Source of the DNA: Steinernema hermaphroditum
Lineage: Eukaryota; Nematoda; Chromadorea; Rhabditida; Steinernematidae
Reading direction: 5' to 3'
Assembly: GCA_030435675.1 (NCBI GenBank)
Contig: CM059622.1
Coordinates: 12,648,001 to 12,712,000, forward strand
DNA: 64,000 nucleotides
Shown here: piece by piece, positions 21,501 through 33,075 of the stretch
Layout: every line of letters begins with the position of its first letter
How positions within the stretch are numbered: the stretch's first letter is position 1
Notes under the pieces: generated by a model
The model's input: the letters and a program-made list of their open reading frames with translations, nothing else
Database searches by the model: none
Told to the model about the DNA's origin: nothing
Translations under genes and position numbers: made by a program

Positions 21501-23687
21501 TGATACTCCACGCAGAGTCGTTCTGATTGATCATCATCTGGTAGCCATCGATAAGATGGGACAGCGACTCGGCGATCTCCTTGGTCGGTACGGTAATCAG
21601 CATTGGTTGCGAAGTGCCCGAGAGCCTCAAGTGGACAGTGTACTTTTCTGAACCCGATTCCAGTCGTTTGATGTGGATCTCGACAACACTGCTGAGATCG
21701 GCTAGCTTCTTGGGCTGAAGAGAAAGGTTCTTTGATATTCGCAGAACGTGACGCTTACGGTAGGACTCTCTTGTGTCATGAAAGCGATTCCGACTTCGTG
21801 ACCTATGTACAATTCCAATGGACGATGCCAGGCTGACTGAAATACACTTCTATAGCCAGAGGGGGCTCATGATCGCCTACCCCAATGGCTGCTTTGAAGA
21901 TCTCCACATCGAATCTCGCCAATTTCATAACCGCTTTCATGAACTTGAAGACACAACTCCACGGAGTCAAATTGCAAACCCGTTTTACAGCTGACACAAT
22001 AGACTTCTTTAAAGCTTTAGGCTTGGTCTTCACGACCATCGCCTCGGGGAGATATTGGGAAAGGCCACCTTCTTCATCGATAGCAGCCCAGTTTAGTTTC
22101 TTTTCTACCGTACTCCTAAGTATGAACATGTGGTCTAGATGAGTATTTCGCACTTACGACGTGAGATTCGGAAATCGCTTCCGTATCTGCAAGGCAGCCA
22201 ACTCAATAGCCACTTCTGGCTCTAGTTTCCACGCGACATGGGCCATGTAGTCGGTTCTCACTTGGTCGTGCAGGTAGAGAAAAGCATCCGTTTGAGTTTG
22301 GTACATTTCTTGTAGATTCTTCGGAATGAACCGCAGACGAAGCTCGAATCTAAAGAGCATTGTTTGTTGTTGGTAATTGAAGTTACTTACCGTAGATGAT
22401 AGGAAGCCGCAAGGTTCTTAAAGTACAGCTGCCTGATCTGAGCCATCGTGTAGTGAGGATGAAGCCAGAAACATTCATTGTTGTTCACCGGATGCCCTAT
22501 CGGCAATTGAGTCAACCGAAGGGCGAAATGAGAAGCCGAGACGGCGTCGATTTCGAGGCCATTGAGGAGGACGCTTATGATTCGCTGAAATTGAAGGAAA
22601 TCAAAGAAGGACTGATGTTGTGCTTCGAGCTCTCGGCTATGAACAAATGTTTACGGATCTAGATGAGTCTGATCGTCTTCGACCACGATTATGTGCTTAG
22701 TATTTTTGATTATTTTCGATGATCAGTGAATGGTTCCATCAGGGCATCCTCGACTTGTGCCCATTTGAATTGCAGATCACTGTGCAGCGCTTTCCCTCGC
22801 TTCGAATGAAACATTCACATTTCTACATCGGCTCACTGCGTCTGCATGTGTGATCGTGCATATTTAAAAGGGTCATAAAGTGGAATGCGATAGAGTGGCT
22901 GGCAGAAGTGTGGGAACGCGAGGAGCAGCGAGGTCAGAGAAATGTTATGAGAACTTGGACTTAGCAATACACCGTTTTATCGAAATATCTTAATGTGTTT
23001 TTCGGCCAGAATGTTTATTTTGCACATTTGAAATCTCTTCTCTGTTTTCAGCCTCTGCCAGCTGTTAGATCTCTGTTTGCAGAACATGACATTTCCTTGT
23101 TCACAGGCATGACAAACATCAGTTTAAACGAAAACAAATATGTAAGGAACAAAAACTCTTGTGAAGCTCTTTCCGCAAGACATGGGTGCAGTAATTTTCC
23201 GATGAAAATGAAGAAAAGCACTCTGGAGACGGGAATCACCATGGACTCTTAAATAAATTCAGGACTAGAGACATATAAATTGGCCTCTTGGGTATGTGTT
23301 CATCATCGTAGTCTCTTTCTTATCAGTGAGCACGAATCTCATAGCCAGACGCATTCGTGAAAAAGAAGAGAATATGTAAATCCTCAGCTCCCTATACAAG
23401 GTCCTATCACTTATAAGATGGCATAGATTGTCCTTTGTTCGACCCAGAAACAAGGAAGGTAGGAAAGACCTCTAAACAGAACTGCATCGACTGAGACCAA
23501 CATGAGATCTTTCCCAGAAGGATCTCCATAAACTAATTTAAAGTTTTGTATTCTTTTGATGTATTTGTTTTGAAAAGAAATACACAAGAGTGATCAGTAC
23601 CTGGACGGACGTATTATCGTCAAAGCGAACGCTCTTGGCGTGGCCATCGCTCAGAAAGACGCGAATAATATCGCTTTCGTCGTCCAT
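18599..23687 (-). CDS. kin-32: Focal adhesion kinase (FERM-tyrosine kinase-FAT)
   Basis: Twelve minus-strand exons: 23687..23601, 22584..22391, 22349..22158, 22115..21881, 21836..21759, 21714..21366, 20387..20290, 20243..20159, 20114..19707, 19664..19339, 19294..18785 and 18742..18599, about 901 aa. FERM spans about 1-345 (FELRLRFIPKNL, SHLIDGYQMM). The kinase spans about 385-650: GTGHFGNVYRG, VAVKVC, HPHIIKLIGMC, HRDIAARN (about 511), DFGLSR, and KLPIKWMAPESINFRRF, which is nearly diagnostic of FAK. The C-terminus has EEDDRWLEEEEE and a FAT bundle (about 755-890). FAK phosphorylates targets at integrin adhesions. The Y397 equivalent is in GDYAKS rather than YAEI, and the activation loop has FYTAS, only one Tyr. 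The proline-rich linker is very short. Introns of about 1 kb separate exons 1-2 and 6-7. The start follows a TGTTTCAG acceptor. The symbol assumes orthology to the single nematode FAK gene. Confidence 0.92.
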
Positions 23688-25970
23688 AGTCACTTATCCG
23701 TCATTCGGCTTGACGCTTTTCGCTCCTTTCTGAAACAAATTCAATTCATCCATCACCGTCTTGTTGCGGCCACGCGACGCGGCCGCCCTGTCGACACCAC
23801 GAACTGATCTAGGATTGGAGGCGGACGGTCAGCCTCCAAACGACTCCCTCTCGCTCGGTGATTTACGAACCGATCGGGAGGCAAAAGAAGAGGAAATGTT
23901 TGTTTATTTGCCAGGGGCGGCGTTGGCAGAGGAGAAGATCGAGGACAAATTACTCCGCTATCAGGCGCGGGGATCTGAGCGACGTGATGGAGAGACAAAG
24001 AGAAGCATCAAATATTCGCAAAGTACACAATTATAAAAGTGTGAGGGGCCATTAGGAACGATTTATGACGAAGACTTTGGATTGAACTATCTTCTAGAAA
24101 TTTTGGTTGTATCGATTTTGACCTTCCTCTGTGGGATGGAGTCTTTATCAGATTTTATTATTACCTAAAATAATTTGGAGATCCGATAAGAAAAACTCGA
24201 GCATTTACTTCTAAAACAGAACGGCGATATACTAGCACTGTTTTCATTACAATGCGAACAGCTGGGTTCAAAACAAAGCATGTTGAGATCACAGGACAGG
24301 CATTCTTTGGCTTTAAGCTCATCTGGTAGGTGGATAATAAAGAGATTATAAATCGCTTTGATTACATATCGCAAGGGTGAGGGTGGGGAATAGGGTCTTC
24401 GCGTCATGTTTTTTCGATAAAAAAAACAAGAACCGCTGATTCCATCTATTGGTGGCACATTTCTGAGATCACTGGATGAATTGCCTCAACCCGGCAGCAG
24501 TTGTTGGACGCCGATTTGAAAAAACTGCCCGGTCTTGTTCATCAATTAATCAGTGGGCACCTGAATTGTGCCACATCGAGTTACAGAATTTGTCCAAAAA
24601 TCTCATGCCTATAGGAAAGTCTATAATGGTAGAATCTGTGCAGTACAAAAAGGAGACTGTTCCCGAATTCTACATGTACAGCTAAGTGTCCTTTGAATAG
24701 TAAACGGACTCAGCGGTGACACAAAGCCACTAGCGCTGGCGGGCCACAAAGATATGCGGGACAAACGCCTATCGCCTTACACCTTTTCAAAGTGGCCTGA
24801 CCTATTGTCAAGTGACACCTTTAGAAGTGCAAAATGCAGACGTCAAACGAACGTGGTACGTATTTATAACTGGATAAATCGCTAAAATAAAACGCGCACG
24901 ACGTGGCACACAAAAACAAGAAGCACAAAACGATTTCGAACTCCACAAATGACTCACAAAAAGTCGCCAAAGTAATCATTTCGAAAGCGCGGCAATCAAT
25001 TTGCAATTCCCATTAATGAAATCAAGAATATAGAAGGGACCAAAACAAACCCGTCCCTAAAAACAAATCCATAACTCCGTCACCAAAATTCGCCCTTTGG
25101 CGGCACCTCACCGACTGATGACGAAGACCGATTGGATGGTGACCACGAGGCCGCACGTTATCACCGGACGCGTCAGGTGGTCGTCTTTTCCGAGTGCACA
25201 CGTTATTAGAATTTGAACAAATATGTACAAATCTGAATGAATGAGCGCACGAGGGAACATCGATTAAGTGGCGATCGAAAGAACAACGCCGACGGCGACA
25301 GTTGCCTTGCGGCGCGTTTTTGTCGCCGTGACGCGGCCAAAACATTCCCAGAGTTTAAACTCTATGCTAAACACTGGAGATTAATGGTGCATGGCGAGAG
25401 CCCCGACGATCCCACGGTGGCTGTGCGTGATGAATTGAGGTCAAAGAGGGCCGCGATCAAAGATGGAGTCTGAAGTTGTCCCAAGAAGAGTGGATAAACA
25501 AGACGAAAAACATAAGCATTCCATGAGAAAGACAATCGGAAGATGACGTGCATAGCCAAAGCCGATCTTTAAGGAGAACGATTTCGAAAGAAATTCGTTT
25601 TTGACAAGCCGCAGATGGCACAAGTAGACGATGGCGTGCAATGACTTGAGCTGAAAGGGGTCGACGTTTTTGGAAAACATCCGAGTGGAGACTTCGACTT
25701 TTCTTGGAACCAATTGAAACGCATCTCTAACTTTGCTCGTTGTTCTGACCAATTTGTTCAAAACAAAGCCAACTCATAGAACTTTGATATCTTGCCTGAT
25801 GCCTGCGAAAGAAAAGAAGGCACTTTAGATAGAAGTTTGGAAGCATTCAAATATGAGGCCAGTCAGGAAACTACCGACCAGTCTGCTTTTCTAGACGTCT
25901 GCACAAAGTGCCCTATTTAGACCGTCTACCAAACGATGCGGTGTATTCTCGAATTGTCATTGTTGCTCAC
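23688..25970. other. Intergenic, no supported gene
   Basis: First part of a 7.4 kb gene-poor stretch. Overlapping ORFs of 60-107 codons on both strands (for example 23753..23998, 25022..25345 and 25441..25761 minus) have no recognisable domain or consistent splice partners. The 25441..25761 minus frame is the longest, and I cannot exclude a lineage-specific exon. Confidence 0.4.
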
Positions 25971-26443
25971 AAAAGAGTTAATGAGTCTACTAAGCGGTCA
26001 AGTGTGAGCTTTTCGCCCAATTACCGTATCCGCGTTCCAATTGACGCGCATATTCCTTCTGAATTTGCAAGCGTCGAGGGCAAACGTGAGGGTCGGGTCG
26101 GAAAATGGAACGGAGAAGCTGGTAGCGAAAACAAAAACCGACTGGTCTCGGATTTAAATTTCTAAACGCACTCTAGAATTGCTTCTGTCAAAAGTGCATT
26201 TTTTGGAGCGCCCTGTAGCCGAAGACAGTCTGAAAATTTGTTAACAAAGAGTTAAGGAGTTAATAAGTCTGTTAAGCGCTCAATTGTGTGCTTTTCCGCC
26301 CACCTACCGTATCTGCGTTTCCAGAAGCTGGCAAAGAAAAAACCGGCCGATCTCACGATTTAAATTTCTAAATGGCACTCTAGAATTGCTTCTGTCAAAA
26401 GTGCATTTTTTGGAGCACCCTGCAGTCGAAGACAGTCTGAAAA
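25971..26443. repeat. Two-copy direct duplication
   Basis: The stretch 25971..26240 recurs as 26246..26443 with small deletions. The best conserved part is CTCTAGAATTGCTTCTGTCA followed by AAAGTGCATTTTTTGGAGC and AGACAGTCTGAAAAT, at 26172 and 26378. No coding potential was recognised. Confidence 0.75.
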
Positions 26444-28200
26444 TGCACTTTGCAACCATAAACAAAATAATGCGAATGGAACCAAAAATAATACGAGAAA
26501 GAAAAAGGAAAATCCCTTCAGAAAATATTGTATTTCCAATACACTTTAAACATAGGACCCGAAAATCAAATATTCTTTCTTCTCCGCGCCTTTCTAACAA
26601 ACAGAGATGGTGGCAATTATTTTTTGGTAGAGATTAATGTGGAGAGGTAGCAACAACGGGAAATGTGCCGAATTGACATATTAGATCGATCTATGTGACT
26701 ACCCGAAAGGGGTAGGGCTGTTTTTTTGTACCCTGTACAAGCATATAATGAGCAAACTAAGAATTAGAATGGTTGTTATGATAATAAACATGGGTGAGTC
26801 ATTTTCATTGAAGTGACGTCTCTATCGTTCACTATCTCTATTGACTGTTTTCAGAAAAAAATAATATACTGTCGGTTAATACTAACACACACTTTATGGC
26901 ATCGATAAAATTATGTATTTAATAGGAAAGTTCTGCAGAATATCAGCGCGTTGATATAAAATCTTTCAAGATTTTTGCACAATTTTTCTTCGATTTCTGA
27001 AAATGACAGATATATAAATTTGCCACAAATTTGTGCTTCCAATTTGTCGCTTCTTTTTGTAATTGTTTCGAAACCACACTTTGATGTAAAAACGACCAAT
27101 AAACCGTGGTTTATTCCACTGCACTGCCGTCGCAATTTCGCCGGAACAACGGACATTAAACCAATTTGAAACATCGAGGGAAACGAAAAGAGACGTCACA
27201 GAGCGCTCATAAAAAGAAAACAAATGTTGACTATTGGATTTCCGACACATCGAAAAAGCATGCCCCTGGAGCCGGCGCTCTTGATCGTGGAGGCGATAAC
27301 GCCATCACACCTGACATCCAAGCCATCTGCCCGACGCTCACACCTCCCGATCAAAATACTTCAGCCTGGGTCGGCGGAAGGGAGGCGTTCGCGTATCAAA
27401 TTGCCCGTGTGCAATTAGGTATGCACGCGTGAGCCGGGTGCCTAACCAGCAATATTGCAGAAGGGCGCGCGGGTGGTGTGAGAGGGCGGCGGCAAGTTCA
27501 GAAGCTTCGGCGTCCCCGAGAGGACGTCGGTCCCATGGCGTTCCACCACATCAATCATCGGCGTTGAAACGTTCCAGAGAGTAAATATTGAGCTTTGGGG
27601 AATGGGTGTGGAAGCCGAAGAACGGACAAGGACAGACGGATTTTCTCGAAAAACAGATAGAAAGATAATGTGGCAATATAGATAGAAAAGGATCTTTGCA
27701 TGGAGAGAGTGGCTACAGCTCAAGCGCAAAGGGAGCAAAATTTGTTATTTTTATGAGAGAAGAAGGCACTGAGCAGAGCAGGGTTCGCCTTTTCACACAA
27801 ATCCTCACCTTCCGGGAATGATGACTCTTATCTGTTATTGCACAACGCGGAAATGAGTAGCTACATTCGAAGATATATAAAAACGAGTGAAGAGGAAGCG
27901 TGGTTGTGGTATTAATTGCCCCGCAAAATCCCATAAATTTTGGTGCAGAGTTCTTCACCTCCGCAGGGTATTCGCGGTTATAATTGATCTATTCTCTTTG
28001 TTATAGTTAAGCGGACAAGGAGCTTCATGAATATTTCTGTTTGCATGATGATTTGAGAATTTGGGATTAATTATTTACGAAGACCATAATGAAGCTCATA
28101 CGGAAATGTTTCTGCTTGTTACCTCTGAACTTCCAGAATGACAACGAAATATTTCGAGGATACAAAAAGGACTCTAAAGATCTAGGGGGGTCCGGTTGAT
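26444..28200. other. Intergenic, no supported gene
   Basis: AT-rich sequence with scattered 60-98 codon ORFs. A TATATAAAAA box occurs at about 27878, but no gene follows it that I can support. The GC-richer patch at about 27240..27560 has open frames on both strands without recognisable protein. Confidence 0.35.
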
Positions 28201-28239
28201 CTCGAAACATGTGGTGATGAAATCGAAATGAATAGAATT

Positions 28240-28830
28240 CCAGAAATGACAATTACAGTAATGGAACCTACGGATGAGTTTATTCAGTCAATATTGATTG
28301 TAAGTATTGGTAATCGCTAAGGTCAAACACTTACAGTGTTTTACTACTTTACTAAAACTACACCTATAAGAATGCGAGAACAAAAATCGATGTCGAAAAC
28401 GATGATTGAGGTTGAATTACCTATGGTTACTTATATTCTTGATGCGAAATCGGTGTAATTCCGGGAAACATACACTGATGTTGTGTGGGGTCCAAAAATG
28501 TGACGTTGAAACCAATGGTGATGAAATCGGAAGGCATCTAAGGATAATCGAACCTACCGTTGACGGGTTCGGATGGGTTTATTCAGTCAATGTTGATTGT
28601 AAGTATTTTGAGTAATCCCCCAATAATAATCGACAAGGTCAAAAGCTTACTTTACTGTGAGTCAGTCAGAGAAAACAACTTTTTCGCGTGAATTGTTTTG
28701 ACTATGGCTATAAGAGACCTTGGCTATAAGAGAAAATCGATGTAGAAAATGATGATTGAGATTGAATTACCAATGATTACCGTTATATTGTTGATGCGTA
28801 AAGAAACTGCTCAGACACAAGTCAGCTAAC
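28240..28830. repeat. Two-copy tandem duplication, about 300-340 bp unit
   Basis: GAACCTAC..GGTTTATTCAGTCAAT.TTGATTGTAAGTAT occurs at about 28263 and 28550. The following block, starting TCGATGT.GAAAA.GATGATTGAG, occurs at about 28392 and 28737. The copies are diverged by substitutions and small indels. No coding content was recognised. Confidence 0.7.
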
Positions 28831-31079
28831 AGGTCCGACACAAACACCCAAACCTCAGAGACAACAATAGGCTAAAAGTGGATTTAAGCCACATTCAGAG
28901 GGAAAGAACTCATATCTGAATCTTTAAGAGATGGTCTTTAGGGGGCGTGTCATGATTAATTCATCGAATTCATCGACGTGATAGGCATTACTTATGCAAT
29001 TGCGAATGGCGGAGAAAGAATGATCCAACGGCTTGGTAAACAGCCACCCTGTGCTGCATAACAACGACAAAAGAAACGTTACGAATGCAAAGCGTCTCCG
29101 TACAAGTTGGGCCCTCGAGTCCGAAATAGTCAAAACAACAAACTTTTTCGCGTGAATTGTTTTGACTGCTAATCGGGTCGTCGCGAAACGTGGACAGAGG
29201 GAAAGGCGAACGGAAAAGAGCTGCGGGGAGCTGATAGGGACGATGGCGGCGGCGGCGCACTGCGATCGATCGAACGGTATTATGCAAATGATTGTGTGCT
29301 GAAGACGGCGGCGGCGGTCGGGCAGAAGACGGCGATGACGATTGCGGGCGACCGAAACGGGCGCCGACAGACGGAAGGACGCGTCTTCCTGGGTGGCTGC
29401 CCTTCCCGTGGCGGGGGGAAGTGGGTAGGCGAGCAAATCGGCCGTCATTTGCATTGTCTAATGAATAATGGCCGATGTACGGAGCGGAGCAGAAGCGATG
29501 TGATGACGACATGATTAATGGAGGAGGACGCACGCCTGCAGAAGCTGAAGGCGAAATTGGAAATGGAAGTGGAGGTTTTAGGGAAATCAGGAATGGATAA
29601 TAGAAATGGAGTATGGCGATAGTGAACGTGCAAGAATGACTGCTGGTTCACAGATCTCATGCACCTGGTCACCGTGATGACCGTAAGTCCCTAGCATAAA
29701 AAGAGGTAGTGCCAATTTGCGATCAGGCCGAAGTTCCGCGTTGTCGATAGCCGGCTGATTGGCTAACTATTGTCCGACATGGAGTGGCTTGTCAGAAGAT
29801 CAGAGGACTTCGAGAGAACCTCATGAATCAAGGAACATGACGTTCAAATTGCCTAAGGAACTGCAGAAGACACCGACCTACTTGATTACGAAGAAGAATC
29901 TGTCACCTAATACCTTTTGACTGGATTGCCATGGTTGTTATTTCGCACTCAAAATGTTGTTTGAATTTTCGCTGGATCGGTCGTTCGTCTCGCGGTTGTC
30001 GTCGATCTGTTTTTTTCAAGCAAGCAGTGTTCGATTGCAAGCGGCCACGCGGGAATGAAGATCGTGTCTCGGGTTAGAGTTTAATTAAACACGCGAAACC
30101 TTCAACCAACAGCAACAAACTCGTAACAAGCAAGAGAAGAACAACAGGTATACGAATTACAGTAATCATGCACGCCACACACTCGCGCGCTCACAGTATC
30201 AAGTCAATCGTAGCGAGAGTCACATTGGTGAAACTCGCCCATTCAGTGAGGTCGTCGCGGTCGCTCGGCGACACGCGTTTCATTTTCGGGTACTAAAAGC
30301 TTCGATTTCGGATACCCGAACAACCTCAGTCTTGTGTTCTATCTCCTGTTTCTTGTGTTCGGGCATGGTTTTCCATCCAGCTCTGCAAGTTACATGTCCT
30401 AGGATCCAATAACACCGGCTCTGTAAGCGCTTTCTCCTTGTCGGTGTCATTGTCATGCTGTGATTGTTGGCAAACGTTCTGTTTTTTTGGTTCTATTTTC
30501 CTTGTTGATTCCTATGTCTAGATTGTCGAATGTACTCGGACAGAAAACAGCCAACGTCAGATAATGCAATTCTAAGACTTTATATGAAGAAGAATTTGAG
30601 TTCCGAATGTCATAAAAACAGGAAAACAGGCCCGCCAAGAGAACTTTCTTTGTTGATCGAACTCGCACTTTAAGATGTTCAGTAGAACGTTCTACAAGGA
30701 TCCGTAAGCCCTTGGGTCCTAGGGTCCTTGGGTCTAAATGTAACCTCTGAAAGTGCCGGAATGTGATGTTAGGAAGCTAAGTGCTACCTCTCTAAATATA
30801 ACGCAAGAATCCCCGAGAGATGGGTCTTTTCATGAGTGCTTTCGCACTTCGGCCTCTCTGATGTATGTTGCACTAGGAAGTCAGCGATACTTCACGACCT
30901 CATTATAAATGCAAAGGTTGCTAGACGAATTTAAAAAAAATTTCATCGTTCAGCGAACTTTTTGATTAGTCGAAGTTGCTAATTAGCCACATCCAACCTC
31001 ATTTTATGCCCTAGAACAGAATTTGTTTCCAGCGGCCATAAAGATTTTATCCATTTTTCGTAACATTTCCAGAGTATCA
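28831..31079. other. Intergenic, no supported gene
   Basis: A GC-rich patch near 29190..29420 (GGCGGCGGC runs) gives two long overlapping minus-strand frames, 28924..29454 and 28988..29533, with low-complexity products; I do not call either. A 28 bp word ending TTTTTCGCGTGAATTGTTTT is shared by about 28676 and 29140. The rest is plain AT-rich DNA. Confidence 0.4.
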
Positions 31080-33075
31080 ATGGGAGAGTATTGGAACGAG
31101 GAAGATCCACGGGCGTATAAATACCGTTATTCTATTGGCTTCGCGTATGTTACCATATCATTATTCGCAATGGTGAATCATTTGATAATCATTAATGTAA
31201 GTCAATGAGTGACAAATGAATCTGAGATATTTAAGATATTCCTCCGCCATCCAACTTTCAAAAATCAGATCTGTTACCGACTAATGGCCAACCTCTCTGT
31301 GTTCGAGTTCTTGATAGCTCTTGGATACATGTCAATTGGAATGTTTACCCTGTATCAAGACACTCTTCATCAACTCATTGAGAATGTAAGTCGATCGCAA
31401 AGAGACATCGTGTTATTAAACCTTAGGATTGGGCGCGTTTTTAAGTTCACCTTTCAAACTGTCGGTTCTATATCTTTGGGAATGCTAGTGGTCTTTGAGT
31501 GACTTTTATCCTGTTTTATAATTAGAAACCTTGCCAACCGCAGAGCTTTAGTGCCTCCACTCGAAGAGCGGTCAGGCTTTTTGGTTGAATCGGTCGGGTC
31601 GTCGACTCGCTCTCTTCGAAGACTAGGTTGAATGAGCGGTCGTTCTTGGCCATAGTTGTTGACGTGGTGATCGGCCAATCCGCCATGGCAGCATCGTTTC
31701 GGATTTAGCCTCTTCATTGGTTCGAAGCTTGCATACACAGATGGAACAGCCATTTTCCTCTCCGACATCGTGCCCCTGCGCCGAACAATAAAAGCAGTGA
31801 CTACGGTGATCTATGGTTCGACCACTATGTTGTGTTCGTTACATATTCTGTTGTAAAAATCGCTTTTTCACAGCTCGTCTTCTAAGCGATTCGATTCGAC
31901 TTCGAGGCAGATCGATTCGATGCGACTCTAGCGGCAAATTCGGAGCTTCTGTCTATGGTTCAGTTTATGAACTGAGTGAGCTCTAATCCGCAATCCTCTG
32001 ATCCTCTGATCTCTCTGGTTTGATCCTGTGATCCAGAATCCAATCTCGGTCGCAAATTCAGAATACCACCGATTCAAGAGTAAATGAAAGAAATAATGTT
32101 CTTTATAATATTTAATATCACCTTAAAAAGTATTCAATTCCTCCCTTTTTAGTTCTTCTGCGGCCTAACATTTGCCGGAGGCCTGGGTGTATACTCACTC
32201 ACAACACTTATCGCATTCAACAGATTTGCGGCATTATCCGATTTGCCCAGGATTTCTGATATTCGCCCTTCGTTCTATAAGTCCGTTACCATCATTATTT
32301 GGCTGATTTGTTGCTTATACCAGCTATTGTTGTTCACACCGCTTTTGAGCTTCACATTCTACTACGATGTCGGAATGGCGGTGATGGAGCCCTCCACCGC
32401 ATTGGCTCCATTTTTCAATTACTGCTTCTACCACTACTATCTTCTTTCTATTGGCACTTCTTTGCTTTTGTATCTACTGGCCGCTGTAATGTTGATAAGG
32501 CGTAGAAGAAGAATCAATTTTCAAAGCGAACGGTTGCTTTCGAAAGCGGAGAAGAAGCTGTTGATGGTGGCATTCGTCACTTGCCTTGTGTGTTGTCTTG
32601 ACGTCCTGATTACGTACTATGGAATTCCCTACTTCTTTCCTGATTCGCTGGAAGCAGCTATTCAGATGTTGTTGGTGCAGTGGAATTTTGGTTTTGTGAA
32701 CCCGATTCTCTACGTTCTGATCAATAGGTAAGTGCACTGACACGTATTCTCCATTTCAAAATTATCTTCCGAAATCGATAGGAGCGACCGTAAAGTTTCT
32801 GAACACGTGGGGGGATTTCAAGATTTCAAATTTATTGCGCTGTCTTTCTTTGTCCCTTTTTGGTGTTTTCCTGCGAAATAATTTTGAAATCTTGAGTCCC
32901 GCAACGACATACTCAGAAATTTTACGGTCGCTCCTAACGATTTCGGAAGATAATTTTGAAATGGAGAATAGACGGAGAACTCCGTTTCAGTGAGCTGCGT
33001 GCAGTTGTCTTCTCATGGCGCAAGAGTCAGCTCTTCGAAGCAAGAACTTTACAAATTCAATCGACACTCAACTAG
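31080..33075 (+). CDS. 7TM serpentine-type receptor B
   Basis: Exons 31080..31196, 31227..31385, 32153..32727 and 32991..33075 keep the family phases (0, 0, 2), about 311 aa. TM1 is in exon 1 (FAYVTISLFAMVNHLIIIN). TM2 is in exon 2 (LMANLSVFEFLIALGYMSIG). Exon 3 has TM3 with AFNRF, TM4-6 (RRRRRINF loop, EKKLLMVAF) and TM7 with NPILYVLINR. Exon 4 is a tail starting SELRAVVFSWRKS. Intron 1 is only 30 nt and ends in TGAG, which is unusual. Intron 2 (767 nt) holds a decayed receptor fragment, and intron 3 consists mostly of a 226 bp MITE. All frames are open, so the gene may be functional, but the odd introns lower certainty. Confidence 0.72.
31427..31790 (+). pseudogene. Receptor fragment inside intron 2 of receptor B
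   Basis: Just after a CCTTAG acceptor the sequence reads RVFKFTFQTVGSISLGMLVV, like the start of a receptor exon 3 (TM3). After a stop it is followed by sequence similar to the 3' flank of receptor A (TCGTTCTTGGCCATAGTTG against TGGTTCTTGGCCGTCGTTT). It looks like an internally deleted receptor copy. The match was made by eye and is only moderate. Confidence 0.4.
32745..32970. mobile_element. TA-flanked foldback MITE in the last intron of receptor B
   Basis: The left end, TATTCTCCATTTCAAAATTA, continues as TCTTCCGAAATCG.TAGGAGCGACCGTAAA. It is mirrored by the right end finishing TGAAATGGAGAATA. Arms are about 55 bp with few mismatches, and there is a secondary inverted match nearer the centre. 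TA at both ends fits a Tc1/mariner-type target. It fills 226 of the 263 nt of intron 32728..32990. Confidence 0.82.

Noticed and set aside
28924..29533. Two overlapping 176-181 codon minus-strand ORFs
   Set aside because: Both frames are open because the region is GC-rich with GGCGGC runs. Translations are Arg/Ser-rich low complexity with no splice support.
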